Below, piece by piece: positions 52,050-60,006 of a DNA stretch of 64,000 bases. Each line of letters starts with the position of its first letter. Position 1 is the first letter of the stretch. This DNA comes from Saliphagus infecundisoli. GTDB lineage: Archaea > Halobacteriota > Halobacteria > Halobacteriales > Natrialbaceae. The position numbers were made by a program, and so were the translations under genes. Location: positions 62,001 through 126,000 of the forward strand of contig NZ_JAIWHV010000002.1 in the NCBI RefSeq assembly GCF_020177375.1. The letters run 5' to 3'. The notes beneath the pieces were generated by a model. The model was not told the DNA's origin. It did not search any database and saw nothing but the letters and a program-made list of their open reading frames with translations.

Positions 52050-54332
52050 TCACTCCTCGCCGTCGGCCGAGCCGTGGCCGAACGGCTCGAACTTCCGGCC
52101 GCCGCCCTCGTAGAACTTCTCGAAGAACTCGACGTACTCGAGACGGATCCCCTGTAGCCCGGCGCTGGTCACACCGAGCAGGAGGACGACGATGTGGCCG
52201 ACCACGAGGACGACCACGCCGACGGCTGCCGAGAGGAGGCCACCGTGGAGCAGGCCGCCGAACATGATCTCGGTCACCTCGTAGCCGTGGTAGGCAACCG
52301 TCTCGCCGGCCTCGAGCGCCCCGACGGCCTCGGAATCGGGCATGCCGCCGGTCCCGAAGTGCCAGCCGCCGTGGTCGTCGACGTAGACCCCGAAGAAGAG
52401 CATGTTGACGACGAACGCCATGCCCGCCTTCGCGAGGATGACCGCCGCGATCCGCAGGTACGAGAGGACGTCCCCGAGCACGCTGAAGCTCTCGAGGAGC
52501 CCGATGATGATCCCGAGCCCGCCGTAGTGTTTGACCTCGCCGTAGATCATCGTCACCAGCCCGATCACCGCGACCGGAACGCCGACGTACAGCCCGACGT
52601 CGGCGGGCAGTCCCGTGTAACCGAGTTCGTATGCCGCCCCGGAGCCGCTCCCGAGGGCCTCGTAGAGGAAGTCGGGTTTCACGCCGCTCGTGTGGCGGCT
52701 GAAGACCCAGGTCCAGAACCCGAGCATGAGCAGCGCCCACGAGCCGTGCTCGAGGTACGACTCGGCGACGCCGTGTTTCATGTCGTTGATGAACCCGAGC
52801 ACGTAGCCGAGCGTCAGGTGGGCCAATCCGAGCAGCACGCTCACCATCAGCCACGTCTGGCTGTACTCGGCGTACGCGGGCTGGAGCCCCTTGTGCATCG
52901 GCGGCGAGCCGCCGAAGAGGACGTCTCCGAGGACGTGCATCCCGAAGACCTCCCCGTAGAGGATCCCGAACAGCATCGTGAAGCCGCCGGCCCACAGCCC
53001 GATCGCACCCAGACTGCGGACGACGTCGTCGTCGAACCGACTGTACAACAGGAAGCCGACGGTTCCGTACAGCAGTCCGTAACCGAGGTCGCCAAGCATG
53101 AACCCGAAGAACGCCGGGAACGTCAGAAGCAGGAAGAACGTCGGATCCAGCTCGCTGTACTTCGGCCGAGCGATCATCTGCAACAGGAACTCGAAGGGTT
53201 TCGCGGCCCTGGTGTTGTCCTGGACGACCGGCGGCTCGTCGTCGATCGTCACGATATCGCCCCCGGCCCGGGCCTGGCCGCCGTCGGTGGCGGCTCTGGC
53301 CGGCTCCCGTTCGGAGTCGTCGGCGGCCGGCTCCTCGGAGTCGGGACCCGACCCGCCGTTGCCGTCGCCGTCGTCGTGATCGACCTCCTCGGTGTGGGTC
53401 GGGTGGCCGTGGTCGTCGTAGTCGGCCCGCTCTAGCTCCTCGATCTCGACGCTTTCGCCGACCGCGTCGGTGACGGCGGCGACGAGGGTGTCGTACTGCT
53501 TCGTCCGGATCCAGCCCTCGGCGACGAACGCCCGATCGGTCGTCGCGAACTGGAGAGGTGCCTCCGCCTGCTGGACCTCCATCGTCAGCCGGCGCTCGAG
53601 GCCGACGAGGAAACTCCCTTCCTCGCGGGCGACCTGCTCGAGGCGCGCCTCGACGTCCTCGAGTTCGGCGTCGAGTTCCCGCCGGCGGGCGTCGAGCTCG
53701 TCGGCGTAGGCTTCGGGGCTGCGGTCGGTGTCGGGCAGTTCGTGGCGCGTGAGGTCGACGCCGACGAGCGCGTCGTCGATGACGCCGTCGCCCACCGAGT
53801 ACCCCTCGGCGGGCGCGGCGACGATCGCGACGACGTCGCCGCCGGTGAACGTCTCGTAGGCCCGGATCTCCTCGCTCTCGGCGAGGGCGGCCTCGATCTC
53901 GGCTTCGGGACCGGAGACGACGCCGACCTCGACTGACCGATAGCCCGACAGGAGGTCGAGGTCGATCCCGAGATCGGCGAAGGGCTCGATCCGGTCGAGG
54001 CGGTCCTCGACCCGCCGGCGCTCGTCGCGGAGCTCGGTTCGTTCGTCGTCGAGCTCGTTGACCCGGCTCCGGACCCGTTCCAAACGTGCCTCCCGGTCCT
54101 CGACGCCCGGCTCGGGCTCGACTTCCTCGCGGTCGATATCGAGCGTGCTCTCTAGGGCCCGGACGGTGACGAGCCGTTCGGAGGCCTCGTCGGCCCCCGC
54201 GATCGGGTCGCCGTTGTCGAAGGCGGCCCAGGAGCCGTCGTAGTCCGAGAGGTGGACCTCGTTCAGCGCGTAGACCGCCTCGATGACCTCGGGCATGACC
54301 CGTTTGGAGCCGGTCACCGAGACCTTGCTCAT
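52050..54332 (-). CDS. atpI: A-type ATP synthase subunit I (membrane stator)
   Basis: A 760-residue V-type a-subunit homologue. The N-terminal ~370 residues are cytosolic with two coiled segments (LERVRSRVNELDDERTELRD; DELDARRRELDAELEDVEAR), then an acidic spacer and about seven helices (PTFFLLLTFPAFFGFMLGDL; VLGDVLSYLRIAAVILAKAG). It forms the ion half-channels against the K ring; the conserved basic residue is in SYLRIAAV. ATG at 54332 (MSKVSVTGSKRVMPEV) chosen; one at 54350 would overlap atpH. Confidence 0.93.
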   Translation of the reverse strand: MSKVSVTGSKRVMPEVIEAVYALNEVHLSDYDGSWAAFDNGDPIAGADEASERLVTVRALESTLDIDREEVEPEPGVEDREARLERVRSRVNELDDERTELRDERRRVEDRLDRIEPFADLGIDLDLLSGYRSVEVGVVSGPEAEIEAALAESEEIRAYETFTGGDVVAIVAAPAEGYSVGDGVIDDALVGVDLTRHELPDTDRSPEAYADELDARRRELDAELEDVEARLEQVAREEGSFLVGLERRLTMEVQQAEAPLQFATTDRAFVAEGWIRTKQYDTLVAAVTDAVGESVEIEELERADYDDHGHPTHTEEVDHDDGDGNGGSGPDSEEPAADDSEREPARAATDGGQARAGGDIVTIDDEPPVVQDNTRAAKPFEFLLQMIARPKYSELDPTFFLLLTFPAFFGFMLGDLGYGLLYGTVGFLLYSRFDDDVVRSLGAIGLWAGGFTMLFGILYGEVFGMHVLGDVLFGGSPPMHKGLQPAYAEYSQTWLMVSVLLGLAHLTLGYVLGFINDMKHGVAESYLEHGSWALLMLGFWTWVFSRHTSGVKPDFLYEALGSGSGAAYELGYTGLPADVGLYVGVPVAVIGLVTMIYGEVKHYGGLGIIIGLLESFSVLGDVLSYLRIAAVILAKAGMAFVVNMLFFGVYVDDHGGWHFGTGGMPDSEAVGALEAGETVAYHGYEVTEIMFGGLLHGGLLSAAVGVVVLVVGHIVVLLLGVTSAGLQGIRLEYVEFFEKFYEGGGRKFEPFGHGSADGEE

Positions 54333-54336
54333 CCGG

Positions 54337-54669
54337 TCAGGTCTGAGCATGGACTTCCTCCTCGAAGAGGTCGACGACGTGTTCGGCCACCTCGTCGACC
54401 CGTTCTTCCCCGCGGGAGGCGAGGGCCTCCCGCTCGCGGTCGCCCTCCGCGAGGACCTCCTCTACCTCCTGGTCGATCTCGTCGCGGGCCTCCTCGAGCC
54501 GACGCTCTTTGAGGTCGGCCGCGCGTTTCTCCGCGTCCGTTCGAATCTCTTCGGCTCGCTCCCGTGCCTCGGCGATTCGTTCGTCGCGGTCGTTCTCTGC
54601 CGTTGCGACGATCTCGTCGGCTTCCTCCTCGGCCGACGTAATTCGTTGAAGAACCTCTGGCCTCGGCAT
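54337..54669 (-). CDS. atpH: A-type ATP synthase subunit H (peripheral stalk)
   Basis: A 110-residue, almost wholly helical, charged subunit (TSAEEEADEIVATAENDRDE ... RRLEEARDEIDQEVEEVLAE) that forms a coiled coil with subunit E. It is the first gene of the operon H-I-K-E-C-F-A-B, with its promoter presumably in the 126-bp gap shared with the divergent methyltransferase. Confidence 0.9.
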   Translation of the reverse strand: MPRPEVLQRITSAEEEADEIVATAENDRDERIAEARERAEEIRTDAEKRAADLKERRLEEARDEIDQEVEEVLAEGDREREALASRGEERVDEVAEHVVDLFEEEVHAQT

Positions 54670-54795
54670 AGTCTCAGTGGGCGTGGCTTTGCGAGTGGCC
54701 TATTTGGTAGTTGCGAAAGCGCCGCGGTCGAATCCGTCGGCGCGACGCCGGGCGCGAACAGCAGACCTATCTTTCCGGGGTCGAAATCCCCGTCG

Positions 54796-55416
54796 ATGGG
54801 TATCCTCGAGAACAAGGCTCGTGCCCGGCTGTTCTACAAGTACCTCTCGCGGGTGTACGACCGGATCAACCCGTTCGTCTGGACCGAGGAGATGCGCGCC
54901 GACGCCCTCACTCTCCTCGACTTCTCGGACGATCCGACGGTGCTCGACGTCGGCTGTGGCACCGGCTTCGCCACCGAGGGACTGCTCGAGCACGTCGAGG
55001 AGGTGTACGCCATCGACCAGAGCGAACACCAGTTGGAGCAGGCCTACGCGAAGTTCGGCAAGCGGGGACCGGTCCACTTCCACCGCGGCGACGCCGAACG
55101 GCTCCCGTTCGCGACGGACGCCTTCGACGTCGTCTGGTCGTCGGGCTCGATCGAGTACTGGCCCGACCCCGTCCGCACCCTCCGGGAGTTCCGCCGCGTC
55201 CTGAAGCCGGGCGGGCAGGTCCTCGTCGTCGGCCCGAACACCCCCGACGACCCGATCGCCCGCCGGCTCGCCGACGCGATGATGCTCTTCTACGACGAGT
55301 ACGAGGCCGACCGGATGTTCAAGACCGCGGGCTTCGAGGAGGTCAGACACGCCTTCATGGGCCCTTCCTACAGCCCCGAGGTCGCGATCACGACCGTCGC
55401 GCGGGCACCCGAGTAG
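54796..55416 (+). CDS. Class I SAM-dependent methyltransferase, quinone-type
   Basis: A 206-residue enzyme. The SAM site is TVLDVGCGTGFATEGLLEHV, with the acidic second-strand residue in VYAIDQSEHQLEQA and the post-II motif GDAERLPFATDAFDVVWSSG. The N-terminus RLFYKYLSRVYDRINPFVW resembles methyltransferases of quinone biosynthesis (MenG/UbiE and MPBQ-methylase type), so a role in menaquinone or another prenyl quinone is likely but unproven. It is divergent from atpH. Confidence 0.85.
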   Translation: MGILENKARARLFYKYLSRVYDRINPFVWTEEMRADALTLLDFSDDPTVLDVGCGTGFATEGLLEHVEEVYAIDQSEHQLEQAYAKFGKRGPVHFHRGDAERLPFATDAFDVVWSSGSIEYWPDPVRTLREFRRVLKPGGQVLVVGPNTPDDPIARRLADAMMLFYDEYEADRMFKTAGFEEVRHAFMGPSYSPEVAITTVARAPE

Positions 55417-55422
55417 AGCAGT

Positions 55423-55903
55423 TCACGAGGCCGTCGTCTCCTCGCGGGCGATCGTCTCGCCGTCGACCGTGAGAGTGACCGTCACTCGGTCGCCGGCCGT
55501 GACTTCGGGGTCGTTGGTCCCGGCGACCTCGAGGCTGACGCTCTCGCCGGCCGACCACTCGGAGGCACTCGACCGGGCGTTGATGGGGCCCGATGGCGGT
55601 CCGTCGAACCCCGTGGTTCCGGAGAACGGGATCTCAGGCTGGTGTTCGAGGGCCTCCCCGTCGACGGAGATCGTCATCGAGAGCTCGTCGACGGCGACCG
55701 GATCGCCGGCGACGTGGTCGAGTTCGATCTCGCCGTCGGCGCCGACCTCCATCTCGAAGGCCGCGTCCGAACCCGACGAGGCGATCGGCATCGAGCCGAA
55801 GGCGACCGCGATGAGTGCGGCGAAACAGACGACGAGCGCGATAAGGAGAAGGGTCCCGACGACCAGGCTGACCCACGGCCGTCGGATGTCGGTGACACGA
55901 CAC
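55423..55903 (-). CDS. Type IV pilin-like membrane protein, start apparently frameshifted
   Basis: The reading frame encodes DIRRPWVSLVVGTLLLIALV followed by VCFAALIAVAFGSM, a charged N-terminus plus a hydrophobic helix as in haloarchaeal type IV pilins, then a ~120-residue Gly/Ser/Thr-rich beta domain. No ATG, GTG or TTG lies in frame between the TAG at 55918-55920 and the internal ATG at 55791, which would lose the helix. A GTG at 55903, well placed for the TATA box, is one base out of frame. Conservative gene callers may report only 55423-55791. Confidence 0.6.
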
Positions 55904-55926
55904 TGCCTGAACCCGTCCTAGTACTT

Positions 55927-55936
55927 GATATTTATA
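55927..55936 (-). promoter_or_regulatory. TATA box of the pilin-like gene
   Basis: Minus-strand TATAAATATC is a consensus-like archaeal TATA. Transcription would start near 55907, four bases before the GTG at 55903, indicating a leaderless start there. Confidence 0.6.
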
Positions 55937-55959
55937 GATGAAAGGAAATGCGCAGCTAT

Positions 55960-56032
55960 ACGAACGCGCTCCTCCCCTCCCTACGCTCGCTTCGCTCGCG
56001 CTTGAGGAAGGGGACTCCGCGCTACCGTTTAG
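55960..56032 (-). mobile_element. Solitary IS200/605-type end (tnpB lost)
   Basis: On the minus strand this stretch reads CGGAGTCCCCTTCCTCAAG, a GC-repeat loop, then GTAGGGAGGGGAGGAGC. The last 17 nt are identical to 44792-44808 in the left end of TnpB element 2, and CGGAGTCCC and CCTCAA occur in the same order there. CCCCTTCCT and AGGGAGGGG can form a stem. No tnpB follows, so it is a remnant or a MITE-like derivative, lying between a DUF7344-like gene and the pilin promoter. Confidence 0.6.
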
Positions 56033-56049
56033 GCAGATCGGCTCCCGGG

Positions 56050-56394
56050 CTACTGCCCGTCGGGGGCGACCAGCGAGGCGCCCCGGGCCGTCGAGTCGAC
56101 GACGTCCTCGGCCTGGTGCCACTTGACCAGGCCCGCGTCCGAAAGCGCCGGCAGGTGGACGTGGCGCACCTCGATCTCGAGTGCCCGGTGGCCCGTCTCT
56201 CGCTCGAGTCGGTCTGCGACCCGGCCCGTGAGGTCGCTGACCCCGATCGGCCCCGGGGTTTCCGACAGCGCCGCCATCGCGTGGCGGCGCGCGGGCGCAG
56301 AGAGGGTATCGAACAGCGCCGGAGGGACCGACAGCCCGTCGGCACGCTGTGCGTCCAGGTCGACCGTCCCGCCGTCGTCGGATGACACCGTCAT
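56050..56394 (-). CDS. DUF7344-like winged-helix protein (114 aa)
   Basis: MTVSSDDGGTVDLDAQRADG begins a haloarchaeal winged-helix protein: LFDTLSAPARRHAMAALSET (helix 1), GVSDLTGRVADRLERETGHR, and EVRHVHLPALSDAGLVKWHQ, the recognition-helix and wing region with the H-x-x-L-P-x-L-x-D/A-x-G-L pattern. This matches DUF7344, a family that I recall as haloarchaeal HTH proteins. A DNA-binding regulator; target unknown. The related gene at 61400 shares the NHLPKLADRGLI motif. Confidence 0.75.
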   Translation of the reverse strand: MTVSSDDGGTVDLDAQRADGLSVPPALFDTLSAPARRHAMAALSETPGPIGVSDLTGRVADRLERETGHRALEIEVRHVHLPALSDAGLVKWHQAEDVVDSTARGASLVAPDGQ

Positions 56395-56569
56395 ACCTAA
56401 CGATTGTACCCGACCTCCAACGGAGGTGGGCCTGCGAACGCAACCGGCTTTTGAGGTCCGGGGGTCGTCGCCGATTCCGGACGGGTCGTCGGGCCTCACT
56501 CGCACGGGTTCGGTCGAGGCGTGGCGCCTGAGCCGGGCGTTTAACTGGACCCGAGCCCTCCCTCCGGCC

Positions 56570-57025
56570 ATGGGATACGCCTGTCCGGTCTGTGACAGCA
56601 CGCAGGCGGACGCCGAACACCTCGCGAACCACCTCGCGATCACGGCCTCGCTGGGCCGGGAGAACCACCGGGAGTGGCTCGCCGAGTACGCCCCCGACTG
56701 GGCCGACTGCGGCCCCGAGGAGCTCGGCGAGGTCGTCGCCGAGTACGCCCTCGAGGTCGAGACCGAGGGCCCGACGGGGGAACACTACCACGCGCCCGCG
56801 GGACGGCCGGACGTCGAGGTCGAGACGGCGCTGGCCCGCCAGAGCCGCGGTGCGGGCCGCAGCGGGGGCCGGGAGTCGCTGACCGAGGAGACAGAACGCG
56901 CCCTGGCGGAGGCCAGAGAGCTCACCGAACGGCGCCGGGAGGGCGCAAACGAGCGGAGCAAATCGGAAGAGGGCGGGGAAAGCGGCGACGGCAAGGGGAC
57001 GAAAGGCGCCGAGGGGAACGGATAA
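56570..57025 (+). CDS. DUF5810-like zinc-finger protein (151 aa)
   Basis: The N-terminus MGYACPVCDSTQADAEHLAN shows CPVC and His residues (ANHLAITASLGREN-H) suggesting a single C2H2-like zinc finger. A helical middle part (EELGEVVAEYALEVE) is followed by a charged, low-complexity tail. I recall this as DUF5810, found in haloarchaea next to DUF5809, as here (54 nt apart, same strand). Function unknown; nucleic-acid binding is plausible. Confidence 0.75.
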   Translation: MGYACPVCDSTQADAEHLANHLAITASLGRENHREWLAEYAPDWADCGPEELGEVVAEYALEVETEGPTGEHYHAPAGRPDVEVETALARQSRGAGRSGGRESLTEETERALAEARELTERRREGANERSKSEEGGESGDGKGTKGAEGNG

Positions 57026-57078
57026 CGCGGAGCCGGCGGGCCGGTCCGTATAACTTCCCGGAGGCGAAACTCCCTGCC

Positions 57079-57495
57079 ATGCACACGACGGGGACGTTCG
57101 CGCCGGAGTCGGTCGAGGCCGCCCGCGAACGCTACGAGTCGGTCGGCCCGGTCGCACAAACGACCGTGCGAGCGGTCGCCCGCGCGATGGGCTTCGAGCG
57201 CGAGGAGTACGACGAGCGGGTGACCGGCGAGGTCGTCGAGACGGCTCGAGAGGCGATCTTCGCCTCCTTGCTCGACGTCCGGGTCGGGAGCCGCGAGGAG
57301 TTCGAGGAGTGGGCCGGGGAGTACGACGGCGAGGTCTTTCTCTCGGGGAGCGAGCACGTCGACCGCGTCGCCTGGCACGCCGGGCCCGCCGGCGAGGCGG
57401 TCGCGGCGACCTTCCAGAACGAGGAGGCGGCGGCCGTCGAGACGCTTCGCCGGCAGGCGTTCGGCCGGCTCTACCGCGAGCTAGTGACCGGCTAA
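57079..57495 (+). CDS. DUF5809-like protein (138 aa)
   Basis: MHTTGTFAPESVEAARERYE begins a soluble protein with a helical core (VAQTTVRAVARAMGFEREEY, EVVETAREAIFASLLDVRVG) and a C-terminal half containing VDRVAWHAGPAGEAVAATFQ and RRQAFGRLYRELVTG. It matches my recollection of DUF5809 and pairs with the DUF5810 gene upstream, probably as one operon. No catalytic motif is evident. Confidence 0.75.
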   Translation: MHTTGTFAPESVEAARERYESVGPVAQTTVRAVARAMGFEREEYDERVTGEVVETAREAIFASLLDVRVGSREEFEEWAGEYDGEVFLSGSEHVDRVAWHAGPAGEAVAATFQNEEAAAVETLRRQAFGRLYRELVTG

Positions 57496-57500
57496 CGACC

Positions 57501-57526
57501 GTTTCGGTGCCGAAACCACTGGTTTT
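57501..57526 (+). terminator. Hairpin and T-run after DUF5809-like gene
   Basis: GTTTCGG-TG-CCGAAAC is a perfect inverted repeat beginning 6 nt after the stop codon, followed by CACTGGTTTT. It is a plausible terminator of the DUF5810-DUF5809 transcript. The rest of the 277-bp gap to 57773 holds only a TATA-like GTATTAGATA (57677-57686). Confidence 0.5.
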
Positions 57527-57772
57527 CCCGCCGAATCGGCCGACGAGCGTCGCGAACCGATCCGGTCGAGACGGATTCGCCGGACCCGGTTTCGGGTTCG
57601 CTCCGGACTCGGTCCGGGCGTCGCGCCGCGTTCCGGCGGCCGCTGCGAAAGCGGGGATTACCTCCGCCCGGATCGTATTAGATACCGTGTCACTCCCGGT
57701 AAGATTCAATTGTCGTCGTCTCGGGAGGCTTGAACTAGGACTAAGTCGCGTCCCTTCCCACGGGAGAACGCG

Positions 57773-57907
57773 ATGTCAGACAGTAACAGCGACTTACTCG
57801 AGTACCTCGCGGATCACCCCCGAGCGATCGGCGTCCTGGCGACCGTCTGCCTGTTGCTCTCCCAGGCGGCACCCGTCGCCGCCGGGAACAACGGCACGAT
57901 CACCTAA
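57773..57907 (+). CDS. DUF7503-like mini membrane protein (44 aa)
   Basis: MSDSNSDLLEYLADHPRAIG is followed by VLATVCLLLSQAAPVAAGNN GTIT in the same frame: an amphipathic head, one hydrophobic segment and a short polar tail. I recall this small haloarchaeal family as DUF7503. A Shine-Dalgarno GGGAG lies 6 nt before the ATG. Its stop overlaps the CHAT gene stop by 4 nt (CTAA at 57904-57907). Function unknown; it may be a membrane anchor or a toxin-like peptide. Confidence 0.72.
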   Translation: MSDSNSDLLEYLADHPRAIGVLATVCLLLSQAAPVAAGNNGTIT

Positions 57908-60006
57908 TCGAGGCGTTCGACGAGCGCCTCGTCGGTAGACCAGTAGAGCTCCCCGTCGTACTCGACGGGGATCCGCTCCAGGCGGAGGAAGCGCCGGAGT
58001 TGCCCGGCGCCGACCGAAAACGTCGGCGACGACCCCGAGAGGACGTAGCGATCGACGCCGTCGATGTAGGGGATCGAGACGCCGCCCATCCCGTCGCGGG
58101 CGTGGTAGAACGTCACCGTGAGCCGGTAGTTGTCGTCTGCGGGTTCGATCCGACACCGCGTCGGGACGCCCCCACCGGCTTGGGCGGCCGCGGCCCCGCC
58201 GTCGCCGACGACGACGTACTGGTTTCCTACCAGCCGGCGCGAGCGGGCGAGGTCGACCGCCGAGCGGAGCGTAAAGCCCGCGTTTAGGAGCCCGGCGAGT
58301 AGCCGACCGACGGCGATCGCGTCGGCGTTGCCGACGTCGCTGACGGTGGCGATGGCGCCCGCGGCACCCGCCTCGACCAGCGCCACGCCCGTCCGGTAGG
58401 ACCGACAGCCGTTGACGATGACGGCCCCGGTGCCGACCGACTCCAGCGAATCTGGATCGAGGACACCGTCCGAACAGACGAAGCCGCCGTCCTCGACGTG
58501 GCCGACGTAGTGGAGCACGTCGCCGACGGCCAGCAGCCCCCGGAGGTCGGCAACGGTAGGATTCCGGTGGACGTCCACCGAGAACGGGAGCTCCTCGCGG
58601 CCGCCGTAGAGGTCGCCGTCTACCTCCCCGGCCATCCGGTCGTCGGTACAGACGAGCGTGACCTCGATCCCGCCCTCGGCAGGCGAGCCGTCGAGGCCGT
58701 GTTCGAACCCCGCATGGAGGAGCTTGTTCGCGTCGGTCGGCACCCCCGATCCGAGCCACCCCTGCTCGAAGGCGTCGGCCGCGGGCGCGGAGACGTACGG
58801 CTCCGCGCGATCCCCGGTGCCGGCAGACTGGGCGCCGCGGGCGGGATCGCCAGCCGCCCGCGCGAGCGTCCCAACGTCGGCGCCCGGCGGCGGGTCCCCA
58901 ACGCTCTCCACGGCCGGCGCCGCCCGGATCTTCGCGAGGTCGTTCGCGAGAAAGGGCAGGGAAGCGATTCCGTCGCGGTCTCCCGTCGTGTGGACCACGA
59001 GCCCCCATCGCGGGCCGAGTTCCGCGAGGGCGTCCCCGGGAATCTCGGCGGCGGCCGCGAGCCGGTCCCCGATCGGGGCATCGTACAGGTCCGCGGCGGG
59101 GAGATCCATCCGCTCTTCGAGCCGGTGGCGCTCGTCGAGATCGATGGTGTAGAGGCCCTCCGTTCGGACGACGCACTCAAGGAGGAAGATCCGCTCGAGG
59201 ACGTCCTCGACGGCGCGCTCGAAGGCGGGGGTCGAGGCGGTCGCCGTCGGTCCCAGCCGGCGGGAGAACCCGTCGGTCTCGATCCGGGGGGTCGAGCCCG
59301 TCCGGACGGTCGCCCCGAGGTAGGCGGCGAGCGAGGCGGCCGCGTACACCGCCGAGCGGTCGGGCGGGACGACGAGTTCGACCGCGCCGGGCGGCTCCAG
59401 GCCGGACGGGATCGAGAGCTCGTCTGCGAACTCGAGCCGCGGCGGGTGGCCCCGCAGCGAGGGGAGCGATCGTTCGGGACCGGTCGTCTTCAGCCCCGAG
59501 CCGAACGTCGATATCGCCCGCGCGAGGTCGTCGGGGTCGGCCGTCGTCCGGACGGTCGCCGCGGGCCGGTCGTGCCGGGAACGGGCGCCGATATGGACCT
59601 CGCCGGAACCGGTTTCGATCGCCAGCCGGTCGTCGGCCGAGGCGACCGTCAGCGGCCCCTCGACGGCGACGTAGAGCCGGATCGGGGCCATCACCTCGAC
59701 GACGTAGCGCCCCGCCGGCAGCGCCTCGTAGGCGTAGTGTTCGGTCCGGGCGACGGTCTCGCCCGCGTCGTCCCGGATGCAGGTCGGGACGACGTACGGA
59801 AAGACCAGCTCCGGGGCCCGGACGGCGACCGCGGCATCGACCGGGAACCGAAACCCCGTCGACTCCGCCGGCCGCGGCTCCGGGCGGTCGCCGGTCCCGA
59901 TGGGGTAGCGGGCGTTGCAGACCGGATCGACGACGACGAGGTCGGCCCCGTCGGTCCGGAAACGCGGCCGGGACGCCGGCTCGGTCGGGCCGGCCGGCCC
60001 GGTCAT
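57904..60006 (-). CDS. CHAT-domain (caspase-like) protein
   Basis: A 700-residue protein. The C-terminal third is a CHAT peptidase domain: the catalytic His in LHYVGHVEDGGFVCSDG (about residue 502) and the catalytic Cys in VIVNGCRSYRTGVALVEAGA (about residue 533), then IATVSDVGNADAIAVGRLLA, a typical CHAT ending. The N-terminal ~150 residues are beta-rich (PAGRYVVEVMAPIRLYVAVE), and a helical region (about 190-420) links them. No TPR repeats or signal. CHAT proteases are caspase relatives used in signalling and defence. The ATG overlaps the upstream HalOD1 gene by 4 nt, so the two form an operon. Confidence 0.85.
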   Translation of the reverse strand: MTGPAGPTEPASRPRFRTDGADLVVVDPVCNARYPIGTGDRPEPRPAESTGFRFPVDAAVAVRAPELVFPYVVPTCIRDDAGETVARTEHYAYEALPAGRYVVEVMAPIRLYVAVEGPLTVASADDRLAIETGSGEVHIGARSRHDRPAATVRTTADPDDLARAISTFGSGLKTTGPERSLPSLRGHPPRLEFADELSIPSGLEPPGAVELVVPPDRSAVYAAASLAAYLGATVRTGSTPRIETDGFSRRLGPTATASTPAFERAVEDVLERIFLLECVVRTEGLYTIDLDERHRLEERMDLPAADLYDAPIGDRLAAAAEIPGDALAELGPRWGLVVHTTGDRDGIASLPFLANDLAKIRAAPAVESVGDPPPGADVGTLARAAGDPARGAQSAGTGDRAEPYVSAPAADAFEQGWLGSGVPTDANKLLHAGFEHGLDGSPAEGGIEVTLVCTDDRMAGEVDGDLYGGREELPFSVDVHRNPTVADLRGLLAVGDVLHYVGHVEDGGFVCSDGVLDPDSLESVGTGAVIVNGCRSYRTGVALVEAGAAGAIATVSDVGNADAIAVGRLLAGLLNAGFTLRSAVDLARSRRLVGNQYVVVGDGGAAAAQAGGGVPTRCRIEPADDNYRLTVTFYHARDGMGGVSIPYIDGVDRYVLSGSSPTFSVGAGQLRRFLRLERIPVEYDGELYWSTDEALVERLD

